Assembly (NCBI GenBank): GCA_963971425.1
Contig: OZ020514.1
Location: 45,785,527-45,849,526, forward strand
DNA length: 64,000 nucleotides
Origin: Bryoerythrophyllum caledonicum
Lineage: Eukaryota > Streptophyta > Bryopsida > Pottiales > Pottiaceae
Direction of reading: 5' to 3'
The notes beneath the pieces were generated by a model that was not told the origin of the DNA, did not search any database, and was given only the letters and a program-made list of their open reading frames with translations. The position numbers and the translations under genes were made by a program. How positions within the stretch are numbered: position 1 is the first letter of the stretch; the number at the start of each line of letters is the position of its first letter. Shown in pieces: positions 11,474 through 23,568 of this stretch.

Positions 11474-12125
11474 CTACGATGACTTTCCACTCAGTGTCTC
11501 TGAGTCGTCTACGAAAATTATTTGTAACACTATGTAAAAAAACACGTATGGATTTTCAGTAGCTTCATCTTGTCGACAACAAATTCTGGCAAGCCAACAA
11601 CCATGCTCATCTTGTTTGACAGTTGCATTCCTAGCCAAATTAGGCTTTATCCATGAGCACTCCGTTACTACTCTCATTGTAGTCAAGTACGTGACCGCTA
11701 TGATTTTCTTCAATATACCTATGTATGGAAGATCAACACTAACAAAATTAGTGTCCAATGTAGATGCACGACATTGTTGAGGTGACACCACTATCATACG
11801 TCTGATGCGTAATGTCTTCCTCATTGTCTAGTAAGCACCGATAGTGGTTTCCATAGGCCCACATTGAACTGTACTCCTCTGCCTCCTCCGAAGGAAGATT
11901 TGACATAAAGACCAAGTCCAGAGGAACATGCAATCCGTTGTGCAACCTACTTTGCACACGTTCGTCTACAAATTGAGCAAATGCTGATGGACGGAGAGGT
12001 CTGTATCTCCTTCCAATACGTCTTTGCCTCTTCCAACGCCTCAAGTTGCTCGGCCTCAAATTCACTACACAATAACGTATACAAACAATGAGCAAACAAT
12101 ATTTTCTTACGAAAAAACCTCCCAC
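11474..12125 (-). pseudogene. DUF4216 module of the CACTA transposase
   Basis: Two overlapping minus-strand frames cover the module. The upstream one gives RRYRPLRPSAFAQFVDERV and EEYSSMWAYGNHYRCLLDN. The downstream one gives YIGILKKIIAVTYLTTMRVV, then NPYVFFYIVLQIIFVDDSET, the DUF4216 pattern (Y-G-x-L-x-x-I ... F-Y-V-D-D). The shift between the two frames near 11.75-11.82 kb is a frameshift or a short intron. DUF4216 sits near the C terminus of plant CACTA transposases; its exact role is not known. Confidence 0.7.
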
Positions 12126-12497
12126 CCTTCAAAAAGTTTATTTGCATGTAGGTTAGTTAGACTAGACTAATCGTGCCTCAGATTTATCGATTAACAGACA
12201 CCCAAAATCCAACACAACATAAGAGCACGACAAATCTACTTCCAACCTTCTTCACTACAACATTACTTATGATAACTAATGGAAGAAAGCAGGTCTGATA
12301 CCATTACCTTGTAATACTTCAACCTTCCCTAGATTAATAAATAATCATGAAATTTCATGTGCAACTACAAGACGAATTTCACAGCCTCGAATTTTGAAGA
12401 ACAAAGCCTTTCAAATTGAGTTCCTTGTGCTTTAGCCTGAATAAACACCTCTAAGTAGTTGCTACATTCCAAACAAAACAACCAGCATGTCAAACAC

Positions 12498-13025
12498 TTA
12501 CCCTCGAATATCTTCTGTTGGAACAAAATTCCATAAAATATAATTGTGTATGTCCCTTCGTTCACTTTCCGAAAGCTTGATAGGTTTAATCGCACCCTCT
12601 TGCTCTTCTCCAAACACCTTTTCATCTCCTTCAATGTCCCATATTCGACGTCTTAAGTAGGGAACCAACTCAGTGTAATTTGTAACGTAACTTAGTGCCT
12701 CATCTGCTATGTACCCAGTGGCCATACATGCCTCACGTCTGAAACGATTTTGAACTGATTTTTTCAAGACATAAAGATATCTTTCGACGCCATACATCCA
12801 ATGGCTATGCACAGGCCCTAGTTTTCCCAATTCTTCTACGAGATGAATCATGAGATGAGGCATTATGTCAAAGAAACTAGGGGGAAACCATATCTCTAGC
12901 AAGCACAAAGTTTCCGCAGTGTACGTGAGTAGCTCCGGAATTTCATCCCGGTCAATCACCTTTGCACAAATGCGTTTAAACACATTTCCAACTCGGACTA
13001 ATGCATCTCTTGCCCCTGGGTGCAA
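12498..13025 (-). pseudogene. DUF4218 module of the CACTA transposase
   Basis: The frame gives LEIWFPPSFFDIMPHLMIHL, then LGPVHSHWMYGVERYLYVLK and RFRREACMATGYIADEALSY. This is the DUF4218 signature of plant En/Spm transposases, nearly full length. It ends with VPTEDIRG next to a plausible GT splice donor around 12500. It continues in sense from the exon at 13053-13440 (SHDFHILLQ), which lies just upstream in a neighbouring frame. This module is the best-preserved part of the element. Confidence 0.85.
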
Positions 13026-13052
13026 GAAATTGCAAATGGAAGTTGGGATGAT

Positions 13053-13440
13053 CTACTGGAGTAGTATATGAAAGTCATGGCTTTTTAGTCCTCCAAATCG
13101 CTTCTGTTTAAAATGCTTTTTTAAAGAACTTGCATAACCTATTGGGGTCTTAATTTTGGAAACCAGGTTTACAAAAAGCTCTCTTATCTGCAACAGATAA
13201 AGAATACGGAGCATAAGGCTTAAAATGCTCTCTTCACGCACCTTGAGGTCAAAGGTGCAAGTGGGGTGTATGCTGAAACCGAGGATCGTGTGGTTCATTC
13301 CGATTTCATGGCGCTCCAATCTCCGCCATATCTTGTCGTATGTTGATTGTGTCCTTCTCTCCAAGCACAAAACCGAGTAAGCTAGCACTGATGTTCTTCT
13401 CCACGTGCATCACGTCTAGAGTGTTTCTAACCAACATATC
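13053..13440 (-). pseudogene. TNP2 middle exon with the LDVMHVEKN motif
   Basis: After a likely splice acceptor near 13441 (GTTGGTTAG) the frame reads NTLDVMHVEKNISASLLGFV, the conserved LDVMHIEKNV motif of TNP2-type transposases. One frameshift near 13.3 kb moves the reading to the frame that ends KRFGGLKSHDFHILLQ, matching the family's GMKSHDCHVLLQ. The first block of this exon pairs with the exon at 16676-16990 across a long intron that carries another element. Confidence 0.75.
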
Positions 13441-14234
13441 ATGACAAAAATAATTTAACTTAATGTTAATTAGAAAATCATCCCAACAAAACCTTCCACA
13501 TTACAATGGCAAGAAAATGTCGATTGCATAAGTCCATATTTAACAACGTACAAAGACTGACATGGTATCATTTACTTTATCGGGCTTAGGAAGTTCCATC
13601 AATTGCATACAACATCAATACATGACGATATAATATCATATCATTCAAACCCATTAGAACCTTCTATACAACCGAAGTAAGTAGTTGTTTGGTTCATTCC
13701 TAAGATTCGATTCTACATCAGTTATTACAATAGCATACTATGACAACTCTTCAACTGCTTGGCTTACGTATAATACATTGGCACTTAGTGTTTTTGACCT
13801 TGAAAAAACTATCATTAAGCATAACCTCTTACAGAGATGTTTTTTTATTATTTTGTGTGCGTAATAAATATTAGCATGCTTTTTCATAAACATGGCTTAA
13901 CAATGATAAAGGTGTGTCATAATGCAGATTGTATAATTTGTAGACTAATCAAATTTCATCTTTACATTTCTTGAAACCTTAGACAAAACTTATAAAGTCT
14001 GGTATATACTATAGAGTAGCTCCTAGAAGACAATCACAAGTCAAAGATGCCGTTGCTTTTAGCGTTGTTAAAAAAAAAGCAAGTAAAGTATGAAACTAAA
14101 AATTCCACAAGCAATATAGTCTACTACTTATAATTAAATCATCATAACAAAGACTACCACAATTGCTTAATACATAAAAGAATAGTAAGGTGATCACAAT
14201 ACAACGTTTTTTATTCACTACGATAGCATATAGT

Positions 14235-14256
14235 GTGAGCCGCAAAAACGGCTCAC
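14235..14256. repeat. Terminal hairpin GTGAGCCG-CAAAAA-CGGCTCAC
   Basis: A perfect 8-bp stem with a 6-base loop at the left end of the nested element. The outer arm overlaps the element's terminal inverted repeat, so the same half-site occurs three times: twice here and once at 16594-16602. Confidence 0.7.
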
Positions 14257-15113
14257 GGTGACGAATGGACCATGCATCATGTCCATTTAGGTTAACAAAT
14301 AGTGGAAATGGGTTATCCCATTGGTTAGTTCATGGGTTTTGATCAAGATGGCTAAATAGCCTTTCCATTCACTAATTCCTTAAATAGGAGCCACTCTATG
14401 GCAACCATGGATTTTATGAAGTTAACCAAAAAAGAAATAGAAAGGAAAAAATAGAGAAAAGGTTAGAAAAAACAAAAAACAATAGAAAAGAAGTAGAAAT
14501 AGAAGTGGTCAAGAAGAATTTACCTCCTACCAAATTGGGGACCGCCATTGGCCTCGGTGAGGAAATCATGGGAAAATTAGGAGAAGAAGAAGAATGGTGG
14601 GAGAAAAAAAGAAAAAAAAAATGAGGCCTAAAAAAGCCATAAAAAAATAAGAGAAAAGGGTCCAAAAAAAGTGGGAAAAAACCCTCACCATCACTTGGTA
14701 AATTAATCCTAGCCCCAAGCAAGGGGAATTCAATTTAGGTAGATTAGTTAGATTTAGCATCCTTGAATTTAGCTTAATAGCTCACTTATTGGAGATCATG
14801 CAGACACATGTGGCATGGGGTTAAAGTATGAGATTTAGATATTCCTTGGTTAGTGGGACACCCACTTTTGTTAAATGCAAGGGTGGCACGGAGACAAGTA
14901 GTCATAGGTTAATAGGTCTTTTTATTAAAGAGGTCATTAATGGAAGAAGGCAAAGGCGGCAGGGAACATCCTTAGGAACGCAAGGAGAGCAAGGGCTTGG
15001 GGGTTACCCCCTGGAGAAGCTCATTCGTGTGTGTGCAAGTCGAGGAAATGGGAAAAGGAGAGAGACTGAGGAATTCAAGAGAGCCGGAAGCCCCGGCCAC
15101 GAGAGGAAGTGAA

Positions 15114-15775
15114 TTAGGTTAGAGCACGAGCTGGATCACAAGAGAGCAAGCACGAGCTAAGGATCACAAGCACGAAGACCACAAGAGGGCGAGCACGAGC
15201 TGGATTACAAGAGAGCGAGCACGAGCTAAGGATCACAAGCACGAAGACCACAAGAAGGCGAGCACGAGCTGGATCGCAAGAGGGCGAGCACAAGCTGAGG
15301 ATCACAAGCACGAAAACCACAAGAAGGCGAGCACGAGCTGAGGATCACAAGCACGAAGACCACAAGACGGCGAGCACGAGCTGGATCACAAGAGGGCGAG
15401 CACGAGCTGGATCGCAAGAAGGCGAGCACAAGCTGAGGATCACAAGCACGAAGATCACAACAGGGCGAGCACGAGCTGGATCACAAGAGAGCAAGCACGA
15501 GCTGAGGATCACAAGCACAAAGACCACAAGAGGGCGAGCACGAGCTGGATCACAAGAGGGCGAGCACGAGCTGAGGATCACAAGCACGAAGACCACAAGA
15601 GGGCGAGCACGAGCTGGATCACAAGAGAGCAAACACGAGCTGAGGATCACAAGCACGAAGACCACAAGAGGGCGAGCACGAGCTAGATCACAAGAGAGTA
15701 AGCACAAGCTAAGGATCACAAGCACGAAGACCACAAGAGGGCGAGCACGAGCTGGATCACAAGAGCGAAGACCAA
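15114..15775. repeat. GC-richer minisatellite of GAGCACGAGCTGG and GATCACAAGC blocks
   Basis: Tandem higher-order repeat made of two sub-blocks: GGGCGAGCACGAGCTGGATC, with ACAAGAGAGCAAGCACGAGC variants, and GGATCACAAGCACGAAGACC. Together they form a unit of roughly 64 bp, repeated about ten times. All frames on both strands stay largely open because of the period and composition. The open frames have no protein-like features. It lies inside the nested element. Confidence 0.85.
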
Positions 15776-16675
15776 GGACGGGGGGTGAATCGAGCTAAAT
15801 CAAGGAGCCTCTCCTCTCCCTCGGACTAGTAATCAATTCCTTGTGCATGAAGGGAACCCTAATTTCACTAGTTATAACAATCGCGCGGAAGCGCTGTCCA
15901 AATCGCAATAGAATTAGGGTTTGCTATCAACTCAACCAAACAATCGGTTTAATCTACAATAGTACGTGAACGCAGCTGGAGGCTCATGCATGGTATAGTG
16001 TTTGAGTAGGACTACTTGTGTGAATGCATGTGGTATACACGTGAATGTGTGGTGCACGATTTTGAATAAACATGTAGGTTAAGTGTGCACTGCTGGTCGT
16101 TGGCTGTGAGTCCAAGATTGAGTCAAACGGTTAATTGAAGGCTGCCATCTTGTTAAGCAAGAAAAACTAATAAGAATACTAAAAACAAACATAGAAAACG
16201 GAGTCATAACCACGAAGATAATGAAGAAGTAAACTCTGGGTATTAAAAAAAAAAAAAGCCTGTCTGCTGGCCGCTGCTGTCAGGGTCGCACTTAGGTCTG
16301 GAATTGGTTGCTGAGGTTCTATTCAAGTTCACAAGGTTGAACTGAACCTATCTAAGCTTTAAAACGTTGAAAACGGAGCCTTAAGGTGGAACTTATGCTT
16401 GTTTAAAGGTTGGGTTCAATTTAAGGCTGAATTCAGCCATCACAGCACTAATCAGTAATGAACCCTCTTAAGTAACCACACTATGGGTCACCGTGCTCGT
16501 ATGGATGGTCGAATGATGTTTGAACAAGGGGCTGTATCCCACACTTAGGGTCTTGTGTTCAAGATAAGCCATCCGTTAAGGGGCGATTTATTTGGCTCAC
16601 ACATAGCATAAAATTTGATTTGCAATTGTGTTTCCATTAAAAACTTGGATGAAATTAAAAGCAATGTCGTACCTT

Positions 16676-17275
16676 CTAGTATGGAAGACTAAATAAAGCT
16701 GACTTCCTCTTGACGCCATTCATCTTCTTTGGATCTCCTCGACGTCCATCCTTATTTCCTGGTATGGAGAGCCAAGCCTGCCAAGCCTCTCCAAATTGTA
16801 TAGTATCGGTTGCGCTCAAACGTCTGGGTGCAAGTCGATGTTTTATCTTGCCCCGGAAAAGACTCTCTGCATCTTTCATCCAGTAACTTCGCGGGAACCA
16901 CATTCTATGTTGATGGTCATAAACTATCTTTTTAAGACTCTTGGATGATCGCGCTACCGTGTTTGGTCCACAACAAACACATGCTTTCAAACCATGTGTA
17001 ACAAGGCCTGCTACAGTTCCTTAAGCTTGATAATCATGCACTGTGAACATCAAGATTGCTCGTATTTGGTGAAATGCCTCTAAGTATTCACGTGAAGCAT
17101 CCATTATTGGAACCCATGTGTACCAAAGTTTTCTCAACTTTTCTAAGAGAGGTTCTAGGAAGACATCAAAGTGTTCACTAGTGACGGATTTAGGGCCAGG
17201 GATTATAAGAGATAGCATAACAAAAAAATTCTTTAGGGTAAGCCATGGCGCGACATTATAATTTAATCGTGACAT
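16676..17275 (-). pseudogene. TNP2 core exons of the CACTA transposase
   Basis: The upstream frame (17275-17021) reads NVAPWLTLKNFFVMLSLIIP, then GPKSVTSEHFDVFLEPLLEK and YLEAFHQIRAILMFTVHDYQ, closely following the TNP2 consensus (LPPW...K....VPGPK...DVFLQPL...F.MRA.LMWTI.D.PA). The second frame (16990-16676) reads KACVCCGPNTVARSSKSL and YDHQHRMWFPRSYWMKD, then RKSALFSLPY, matching the family's KACPIC...GHRRFLP...SIFFELPYW. A stop replaces the final Trp. One frame change separates the two blocks. Confidence 0.8.
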
Positions 17276-17602
17276 TATAATTTAATAGCAACACCGGCCA
17301 CACTGAATATGTACTACGTTTCTTAGAGAATGGATTGATCCCATCCGTTGCTAAAGCAAACCTCAGTTACGAGGATCAGATGCAAATTCAGGGAATAAGC
17401 GATTATTTATTATCTCAAGTTGGGCTATCAGCAACACTCCTCATTTATTGTCTCTGCTCTTGTTTAAAGCTGAATACATTGTTGCCTCAGCAAATATTGG
17501 ACTTTTTAACATTCCAACAATCCTAGGGATTAATGGAAAGTACCTTAAAACAAGAAATGGGACCATACTTTTACCAACCCTTTTTTTTCTAGACGCAAAA
17601 CA

Positions 17603-18106
17603 CTAAGGACAATGATCAAGGTTTTTGTAATCACCTCTAAATAAGACACATGAATTTGGACATACATTTATTGATTCATATTGTAGTCCAAGTTTTTTAA
17701 AAAGTTTTTTGGCTTCGTACTCTGACTTAGATAAGGAGTTGATTTCAAGTAAGATGACCTTGTTTAAGAGCACAAACATTTCTTTAATTAGGGCGGAGGA
17801 TACGCCATACATGCGCATGCAATTTAAAATTAAGATGACACCTGATAAAATAGAGACTCTGGTGTTTGGGAATAGATTCATACGTGCTGCGTTGAGCATG
17901 GAGGCATCATCGGTCGTCATGTCTGGATTGACATCATTGTTCCAATCATTGCCGTGAGCTTCATCGGAGACCTGGAAGGCATCAGCAGTAATATCGTGAA
18001 AAAAATTATCTTCTGCATCATCCTCTGAAGAGTCACTATCGCAAAGACTATCGTGTTGTCCCCCTTGTAGCAAGTCCAAATTTGCTAGGGCTTTGTCTAC
18101 CTCCAT
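17603..18106 (-). pseudogene. TNP2 N-terminal domain of the CACTA transposase
   Basis: The frame starts MEVDKALANLDLLQGGQHDS and passes an acidic linker (SDSSEDDAEDNFFHDI). It then gives AARMNLFPNTRVSILSGVIL and SEYEAKKLFKKLGLQYESIN before ending CPNSCVLFRGDYKNLDHCP. The last two blocks match the TNP2 family (YEAKKIL..LGL.Y..I.ACPN.C.LFR.E..N...CP). It is probably the exon after the transposase-associated domain coded near 18.6-18.99 kb. Confidence 0.8.
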
Positions 18107-18599
18107 GTCATCGCGGTTACCGGCTCCGGGTTCCGGTGCCTCTGGATGAATTGGATCGTTTTGTTACTGACCCGAGGTCGCTGGTCTCGGATCATTGCTT
18201 GATGAGTCATTTTGTAATTGGACATTACTGGTTCCAAATTAACATCTCCATTAACACCGCAATGTGTGTCATATGTTTGGAATGTGCCGGAAATGCAATG
18301 GACCATTATTTCGTCAATGTCCACTTCCTCTTCTTCGTTTCCTTGATTTTGTTGTTGATTCTGAGAAGCTGCTTGTTCGCTGTGTGTTCTAAGAATATCT
18401 TGGTCCCACTCGTCGTCTGACTCATTAGGCGCAATCCCCTGAAATTAAAACAACCGTGATTTTGATTAGTATAGTGAAAAAGCAACATCGTTGCTCTGTT
18501 GTGTATCGTTCCTGATTGGTCTCCTGAAGTGATATGGAATAATAATCATTCTAACTTACTCACGTAAAGTAGATAATGTTGTAACGATGTAGGATATAC

Positions 18600-18990
18600 G
18601 AACTCGTCAACATTTGATGATGACAACATTATGAGTGACATCGATTTGAATGTGCAATGGTGTGGAAAAAGAAAGAAAATAAATGTGATTATTGAAACAT
18701 TTAATAAGTGTGTCGTATGTAGCGCACCTGAGTACTACCGTACTGATAGGGATGACTTCCAAAACTAGTTTCTTCATTGAGGTGGTAGACAACAATATCA
18801 ACGTGCAATTTCTTCCTCTTTCCACAATTGCATAGCCTACATGGGCATACAAGTTCAAGGTGGTTCTTTGGAATAAGTGGCCGACACTGATCGCGGATAA
18901 TGGCGGACATCTCCCGTAACCAAAGCTTCATTCGCCGTGCCTTGATTCATTCCAGGTCGGTGAGAGGCAATCGTTGAGAAGTGTCCATGT
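18600..18990 (-). pseudogene. Transposase-associated domain, first exon of the CACTA transposase
   Basis: From an ATG at about 18990 the minus strand reads MDTSQRLPLTDLEW and, after one frame change, NHLELVCPCRLCNCGKRKKL followed by HVDIVVYHLNEETSFGSHPY. The C-P-C-x-x-C-x-N and V-x-x-H-L spacing is that of the plant transposase-associated domain that opens TNP2-type proteins. The downstream part lacks the usual W..HGE ending in a clear frame. The position fits the start of the gene. Confidence 0.6.
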
Positions 18991-21499
18991 TTATTTCTTG
19001 TATTTCAAATATGTTGGTATATTCAAGTATAATCAAATTGTAATACAGTAACAACAAAAATAGCCTATGACTATTGCAAAGTTACATATGCAAATTATTT
19101 GAATAGTTGCATAACTATATATATTTTACAAGTAAAGATATGGATAACGATAGTTACTTGCGGATTTATGGAAATTGTTGAACATAGATAAAATACAAAA
19201 TCATTCATGTTCTTTAATATCAAACTATTTTGAAGATAATCAATGAGTCAATGAAATGTAGAATTTTCATATGAAAAAGCTTGACGTTACGGTTATAAAA
19301 AAATTAAATTCCAACTAATATTCCTCACAACTCAATGATTTCATACAGTTTAAGTAGAAGAAACCTGTTGAGCTCAAAACCTTAGTGATGGACAATCGTA
19401 CCTCAGATGACAATATTGCCTTTGAACTGAAGGGAAATTACTTAAAGTCTTTCACAAAACAACATTGTTTTAACACCAAACCCCCCCAATGGAATGAGCC
19501 CAAAAAATGGGGCAAAAGGATGTACCTTAATCCTTGAAAATTGTCATAATTGGTTCATATTTGGAATGCCGTGAAACACTGACGTATGAAATGCTCCTCT
19601 ATAAATTCAATACAATATTAGGTTAGAAAGGCATGGTACAATACAAATTGAATTGGAATTACAAATGTCCTTCTCAAGTTGTTAACAAAGAGTAGGGCAA
19701 TATTGACTATAATTGACTCCAAACCATGTAGACGTTTGAATGATACCAGAATATGTGTCTGGATGCATGTCTTAACATCTAAATAACTAATGAACGCAAT
19801 ATTTCCAGTGAAATGACAAGCTCAAATGACGTATGACTTCATATTATCCTGCCAGACCGTTCTAGAACCACAAAGTATAATAATACACATCCAATATCAT
19901 TATTATCATGCAAAAGTATCTGCATATTATGAAAGGAAAGTAAAGACCCCTAACCCTAGATGATTGAGTGCATAAGAGAGCCAAGTGAATACCTGAAGAC
20001 GTACTATCGTATACGCGGATTGTTTCTGCAAGATCCGCTTCGACTCCGGCGATTTTTGATTTGTAATTACTGTAGCACATCACCAACTCCAGAACCTAAA
20101 TTTTTATGTGTGCACAAGCGTTCGAAGTTTCTCCGTTTAAGATATAAGGACATTATAATCTAGATGTAACTTTTGGCGGGTTGAAGACGTGACTAAAGTG
20201 ATGTGTTAATTAACACGTAGATGTTGAGCCACTTGGACACATGTGTGTGGCTATTTTTTTAGTTGATTAAAAAGCGGCATCAAAATGTTAATGTCATAAC
20301 GGTTTTTTTTAGGAAAACTCCGTCCACTTTACATGCGTGTCACGTTCTAAGTGTTCACATGATCGTGGATTTGCATTTAAGTAGGCCATTCTCTCGTCAG
20401 TGGAAGGATCTTTAGCTTAAAGTGCAGTAGATATTCCAATGTGGTTATTAATGGATTGTACACAATCTTATCATCCATGTAATTTTAGGTTTGGTAACCC
20501 TAATTTCCAGTGGGATAGTCCTGTAAAAAGGTTTAAGTCTCTTCAACTCTGTGTTTGTGATGGTATCACGTTGTTTTCTTCTTTACAGTATACTGAATGT
20601 GATTGACTTCGGTTTGGGTTTATAATGCCGCAGGATCTGTGGATATTAGTGAGCATGCAGACGTAAGAGGTTTAGAAGTTGTGTTGCTCTGAAGTGTAAC
20701 TTAAATTTCATTGACTTGGCTAATAGGGAGGCAAAGTGGGGGAGTGTGCTATAGAGCTTTTTGTGAGATGAATCCGTTAGCTGTGAGTGGCCCCCGCATA
20801 GGTGAGTGTGGCGGGGATACAATGAAGATATGAACATTTATATAGAAGTGTTTGTCTTTCGTGTATGACTATTGTATGAAATGCATTTGCTTTCATCCAG
20901 AGGATTATGTACGCTTCTATGTTGAAATTTATAGTTCAAAGTTACTCTGAATGTCTAATGCATGTTTTTTTTCACAATTGATTGGGCGCCTGCAGAATAG
21001 ATGTAGTGCTCTTATACAGTCATTAATTCACATCTCAAAATTATAGTGAGTTTTGTGAGACTGTATATATTTAGGACTATAATGAGTAAAATTTAAGTAT
21101 TAGATAAGAGCAGGCATGGAAATTTTATCACTATATGAGTAATGTATATAGCTTCAGCAATGTTGAATCCATTTTGGTGCATAACAGAATTAGATTGTGA
21201 ACAATTATTCACAGACGAAGTTTAATGACACGTTTTTGTTAAGACAAGTGTCATGCTGAACACTAATCAAATATTGTGAAGCAGGACGTCAAACGGGAAA
21301 ACGGCCAAGAGAGTGGCGGATGGTGAATGTCGACAATTTACTACTAACAATCGTAATTGTTTGAGTTTTTGAAGGAGTATGGAAGGCAGACAGAGCAACA
21401 TTGGAACAAATGAGAGAACATGAACATCAATCAAGGTTGGAAACATTTCAACACCACCGTTCCCCTTTGGTGCCTTCAATATCGAGATCCCAAATTTTA
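18991..21499. other. AT-rich gene-free stretch between two diverging CACTA-type genes
   Basis: I see no coding frame longer than about 75 codons, no RNA gene and no clear tandem repeat. A short C-run (19483-19488) and scattered A/T tracts are the only features. If the plus-strand frames at 21.5-25.2 kb belong to the same CACTA element as the minus-strand transposase, this is their shared promoter region. Confidence 0.35.
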
Positions 21500-22368
21500 G
21501 GACACCTCAAATGAAGGCCATTCCGCAGCTCCCATTTCAGAGCCATCTCTTTCTGCGAATGGAAGCTTCCAAAGTCCTTACAGTGGGCGTGGACATCAAG
21601 GGTCCAGACGTACTCAAGAGTCTGGAAATATTAGAAGTCCAGAATACGCTTTTAACGACAACATTTTAGAAGATAGATTTGAGCCATGTTTTGTATCAAC
21701 TGGACAAGAAAACCTTGGGTCAGCTACTAACGGTCTACCGACATCTTCTTCGTTCAATGATGTTATGCCTGATGGGCATTGTCTACAGGAATCGAGAAGG
21801 CCAGTTTCGACAACACATTTGCTTGGTACTGCGTCAGCGTTGGCTTTTGTGCCTGAGGATAAAGAGTCTTCTAGGCGTTGCTTTCAACGCAGAGCGAATA
21901 CCAAGTACGCAGAGCACAAAAAGGCCAACAATGGTACGAAGTTCGTGATACACACAGACGCTGCTGGAAACATCATTGCAAACAAGGTGCGTGTTACGTC
22001 TTTGTTGTCGTTGATGATGGATAAGTATCTCAATGCAGGCCAAGTCCACTATGAAGACAACGATGAAAAGTTTGTCTTGAAAGAGAACGTTGTACGCTCA
22101 CAATTTGAGCTCCGCTCTCCATTGAAGCGGAAGTGGATGGTGGATCACATGAAGAAGAAGCTAGAGAAAACCTGTGCAAAGTACAAGAAGCACTATGATA
22201 TGTACGGGACCAAGCCTGAGGAATGCCTTGATCGGTTTTGGACTTTACTTCTGTCATGGTGGACCAGCAATGGATGTATCAGCAAAGTATAAAAAATGGG
22301 TGAAAGATAGAAGGCTCGCAGGAGTGCACAACCCATGGAAGGAGAGGTGGATGGTGATTCAAGAATGA
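21500..22368 (+). pseudogene. Possible second CACTA protein (Transposase_24 / TNP1-like)
   Basis: The frame at 21765-22292 reads TSLLSLMMDKYLNAGQVHYE and RKWMVDHMKKKLEKTCAKYK, followed by KHYDMYGTKPEECLDRF. The neighbouring frame continues with AMDVSAKYKKWVKDRRLAGV to 22368. The order (helix-rich K/R block, P-E-E/A, W, then S..YKKW..R) resembles the plant Ptta/En/Spm Transposase_24 domain, the usual second protein of CACTA elements. One frameshift near 22.2 kb separates the two blocks. It is divergent from the TNP2 gene at 11-19 kb, whereas many CACTA elements have both genes on one strand. Confidence 0.45.
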
Positions 22369-22939
22369 CGCGGTACACAGAGGCTACGGGCGGAGATGAC
22401 AATATTTATGTAAGCTATATAAATGATATTGATGTGATTTAATCATGTTGTATGTAGTGAAATGGTAGTTTGTAAGAAAGCGCTTCAACGAGTTTTGTTA
22501 AATACAGTAAGTGTTTACAAATAAACTATGGAATGTGTGTTACTGGAAATTATTTATCATACTTATGATGTGATGTGATATGTTAATCATAATAAGAAAG
22601 GTCGGTGTAATTGGAGATTGTTCAATTCTAATTTAAGAATTGAATTTTTTTTACCACGAGATAGAAATATTTTGATGACAATAGTTGAATAAACCTAGGT
22701 CATTGCTGCGGTAAACATCTTCAACTTTGACGGTGTCATTGGTATACAAGGAAATATAGAAAATGTGTATTAATCACAAGAAGATTCTAATCATATTAAA
22801 AACCCGAGATCACAAGGTTTTGTTCTTCACATGGTTTGATATATGTTGGTATTATTAGGAAAGACATGCAATTGTGATTTTTAGTGATGTGTCAATGATA
22901 GACACTTGAAGGAAATGCTATGACTGTGGCTGTAGCTAA

Positions 22940-23568
22940 ATTTGCAAGGGAAGAATGAGTCAACGATGACCTTACGTAGAAGATTGGAACCTTTTTTTGA
23001 CAACACTATGGAATGCGATGAATGGGGAAGTAATGATACGTTTTATGACGTACCTAGAAGGAAAAGATCTTTCGAGAATGGAGGTTATGGAGAAGAGGAG
23101 TTATTGAACAACCAGGTAAGCCATGATTTTGATGTCGTTGACTTTAGCTAAGTGTGATACGATTTTGAATCATTTCACATTCGTACGATGAATGAATCAT
23201 GACCAAGATAGTTTGTTTTTTATTTTATATAAAAAAGAATTTAACTGGTTTCAATTTTCATGTATTTGAAGGTGGCAAACAAACTTGTAAAAGACATACA
23301 TGGGACTAGAGCAATGCATGAAACTCTAGAACAGTACCCTGGGTCATTCAAAGACCACGTGGAAAAGGAACTGACTGATTTGAAAGGAGACGTCGGGTTG
23401 ATATTGACGAGGCTAGAAACCATCGAGGCAGTCCCCAGTATGATGGAAGACTTGAGGGGCCTTATTCTCTGGCAACGACAAAACATTCTTCCTAGGCCTA
23501 GGGATGAAGGTGTTGCGGACATCAATGGAATAATAGAAAGCCAGGTGGACATATCAACATGCACATGA
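22940..23568 (+). pseudogene. Coiled-coil exon(s), likely continuation of the TNP1-like gene
   Basis: The frame at 22942-23151 gives MTLRRRLEPFFDNTMECDEW and ends near a GT donor. The frame at 23260-23568 gives KLVKDIHGTRAMHETLEQYP, then ELTDLKGDVGLILTRLETIE, a heptad-like helix. A T-rich tract and AG (TTGAAG) precede the second block at about 23271. No family is recognised from these blocks alone. Position and strand suggest a middle part of the gene starting at about 21.5 kb. Confidence 0.3.

Larger units (their letters stand above)
14231..16602. mobile_element. Candidate non-autonomous DNA element nested in the CACTA intron
   Basis: The direct repeat ATAGCATA occurs at 14223-14230 and 16603-16610. 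Just inside, GTGTGAGCC (14233-14241) is the reverse complement of GGCTCACAC (16594-16602). An 8-bp target duplication with short inverted ends suggests a hAT-like element of about 2.37 kb. No transposase frame is visible inside; it holds poly-purine tracts (14430-14660) and the minisatellite at 15114-15775. The left end has two extra bases (TA) outside the inverted repeat, so the exact boundary or superfamily may be wrong. It lies wholly inside a TNP2 intron. Confidence 0.5.
11100..18990 (-). mobile_element. CACTA (En/Spm) DNA transposon, TNP2-type transposase region
   Basis: The minus-strand frames from 18.99 down to 11.15 kb give the TNP2-like protein in the normal domain order: transposase-associated domain, TNP2 core, LDVMHVEKN motif, DUF4218, DUF4216 and acidic tail. 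Exons are separated by introns and broken by a few stops and frameshifts, so this copy is dead or nearly so. A long intron (about 13.44-16.67 kb) contains a second inserted element. I could not place the 5'-CACTA terminal repeats or the 3-bp target duplication. The bounds given are the coding span, not the element ends. Confidence 0.8.

Noticed and set aside
15114-15734. Hydrophobic repeat frames (VVFVLVILSS type) suggesting membrane segments
   Set aside because: Antisense reading of the GAGCACGAGC minisatellite; the period alone produces them.
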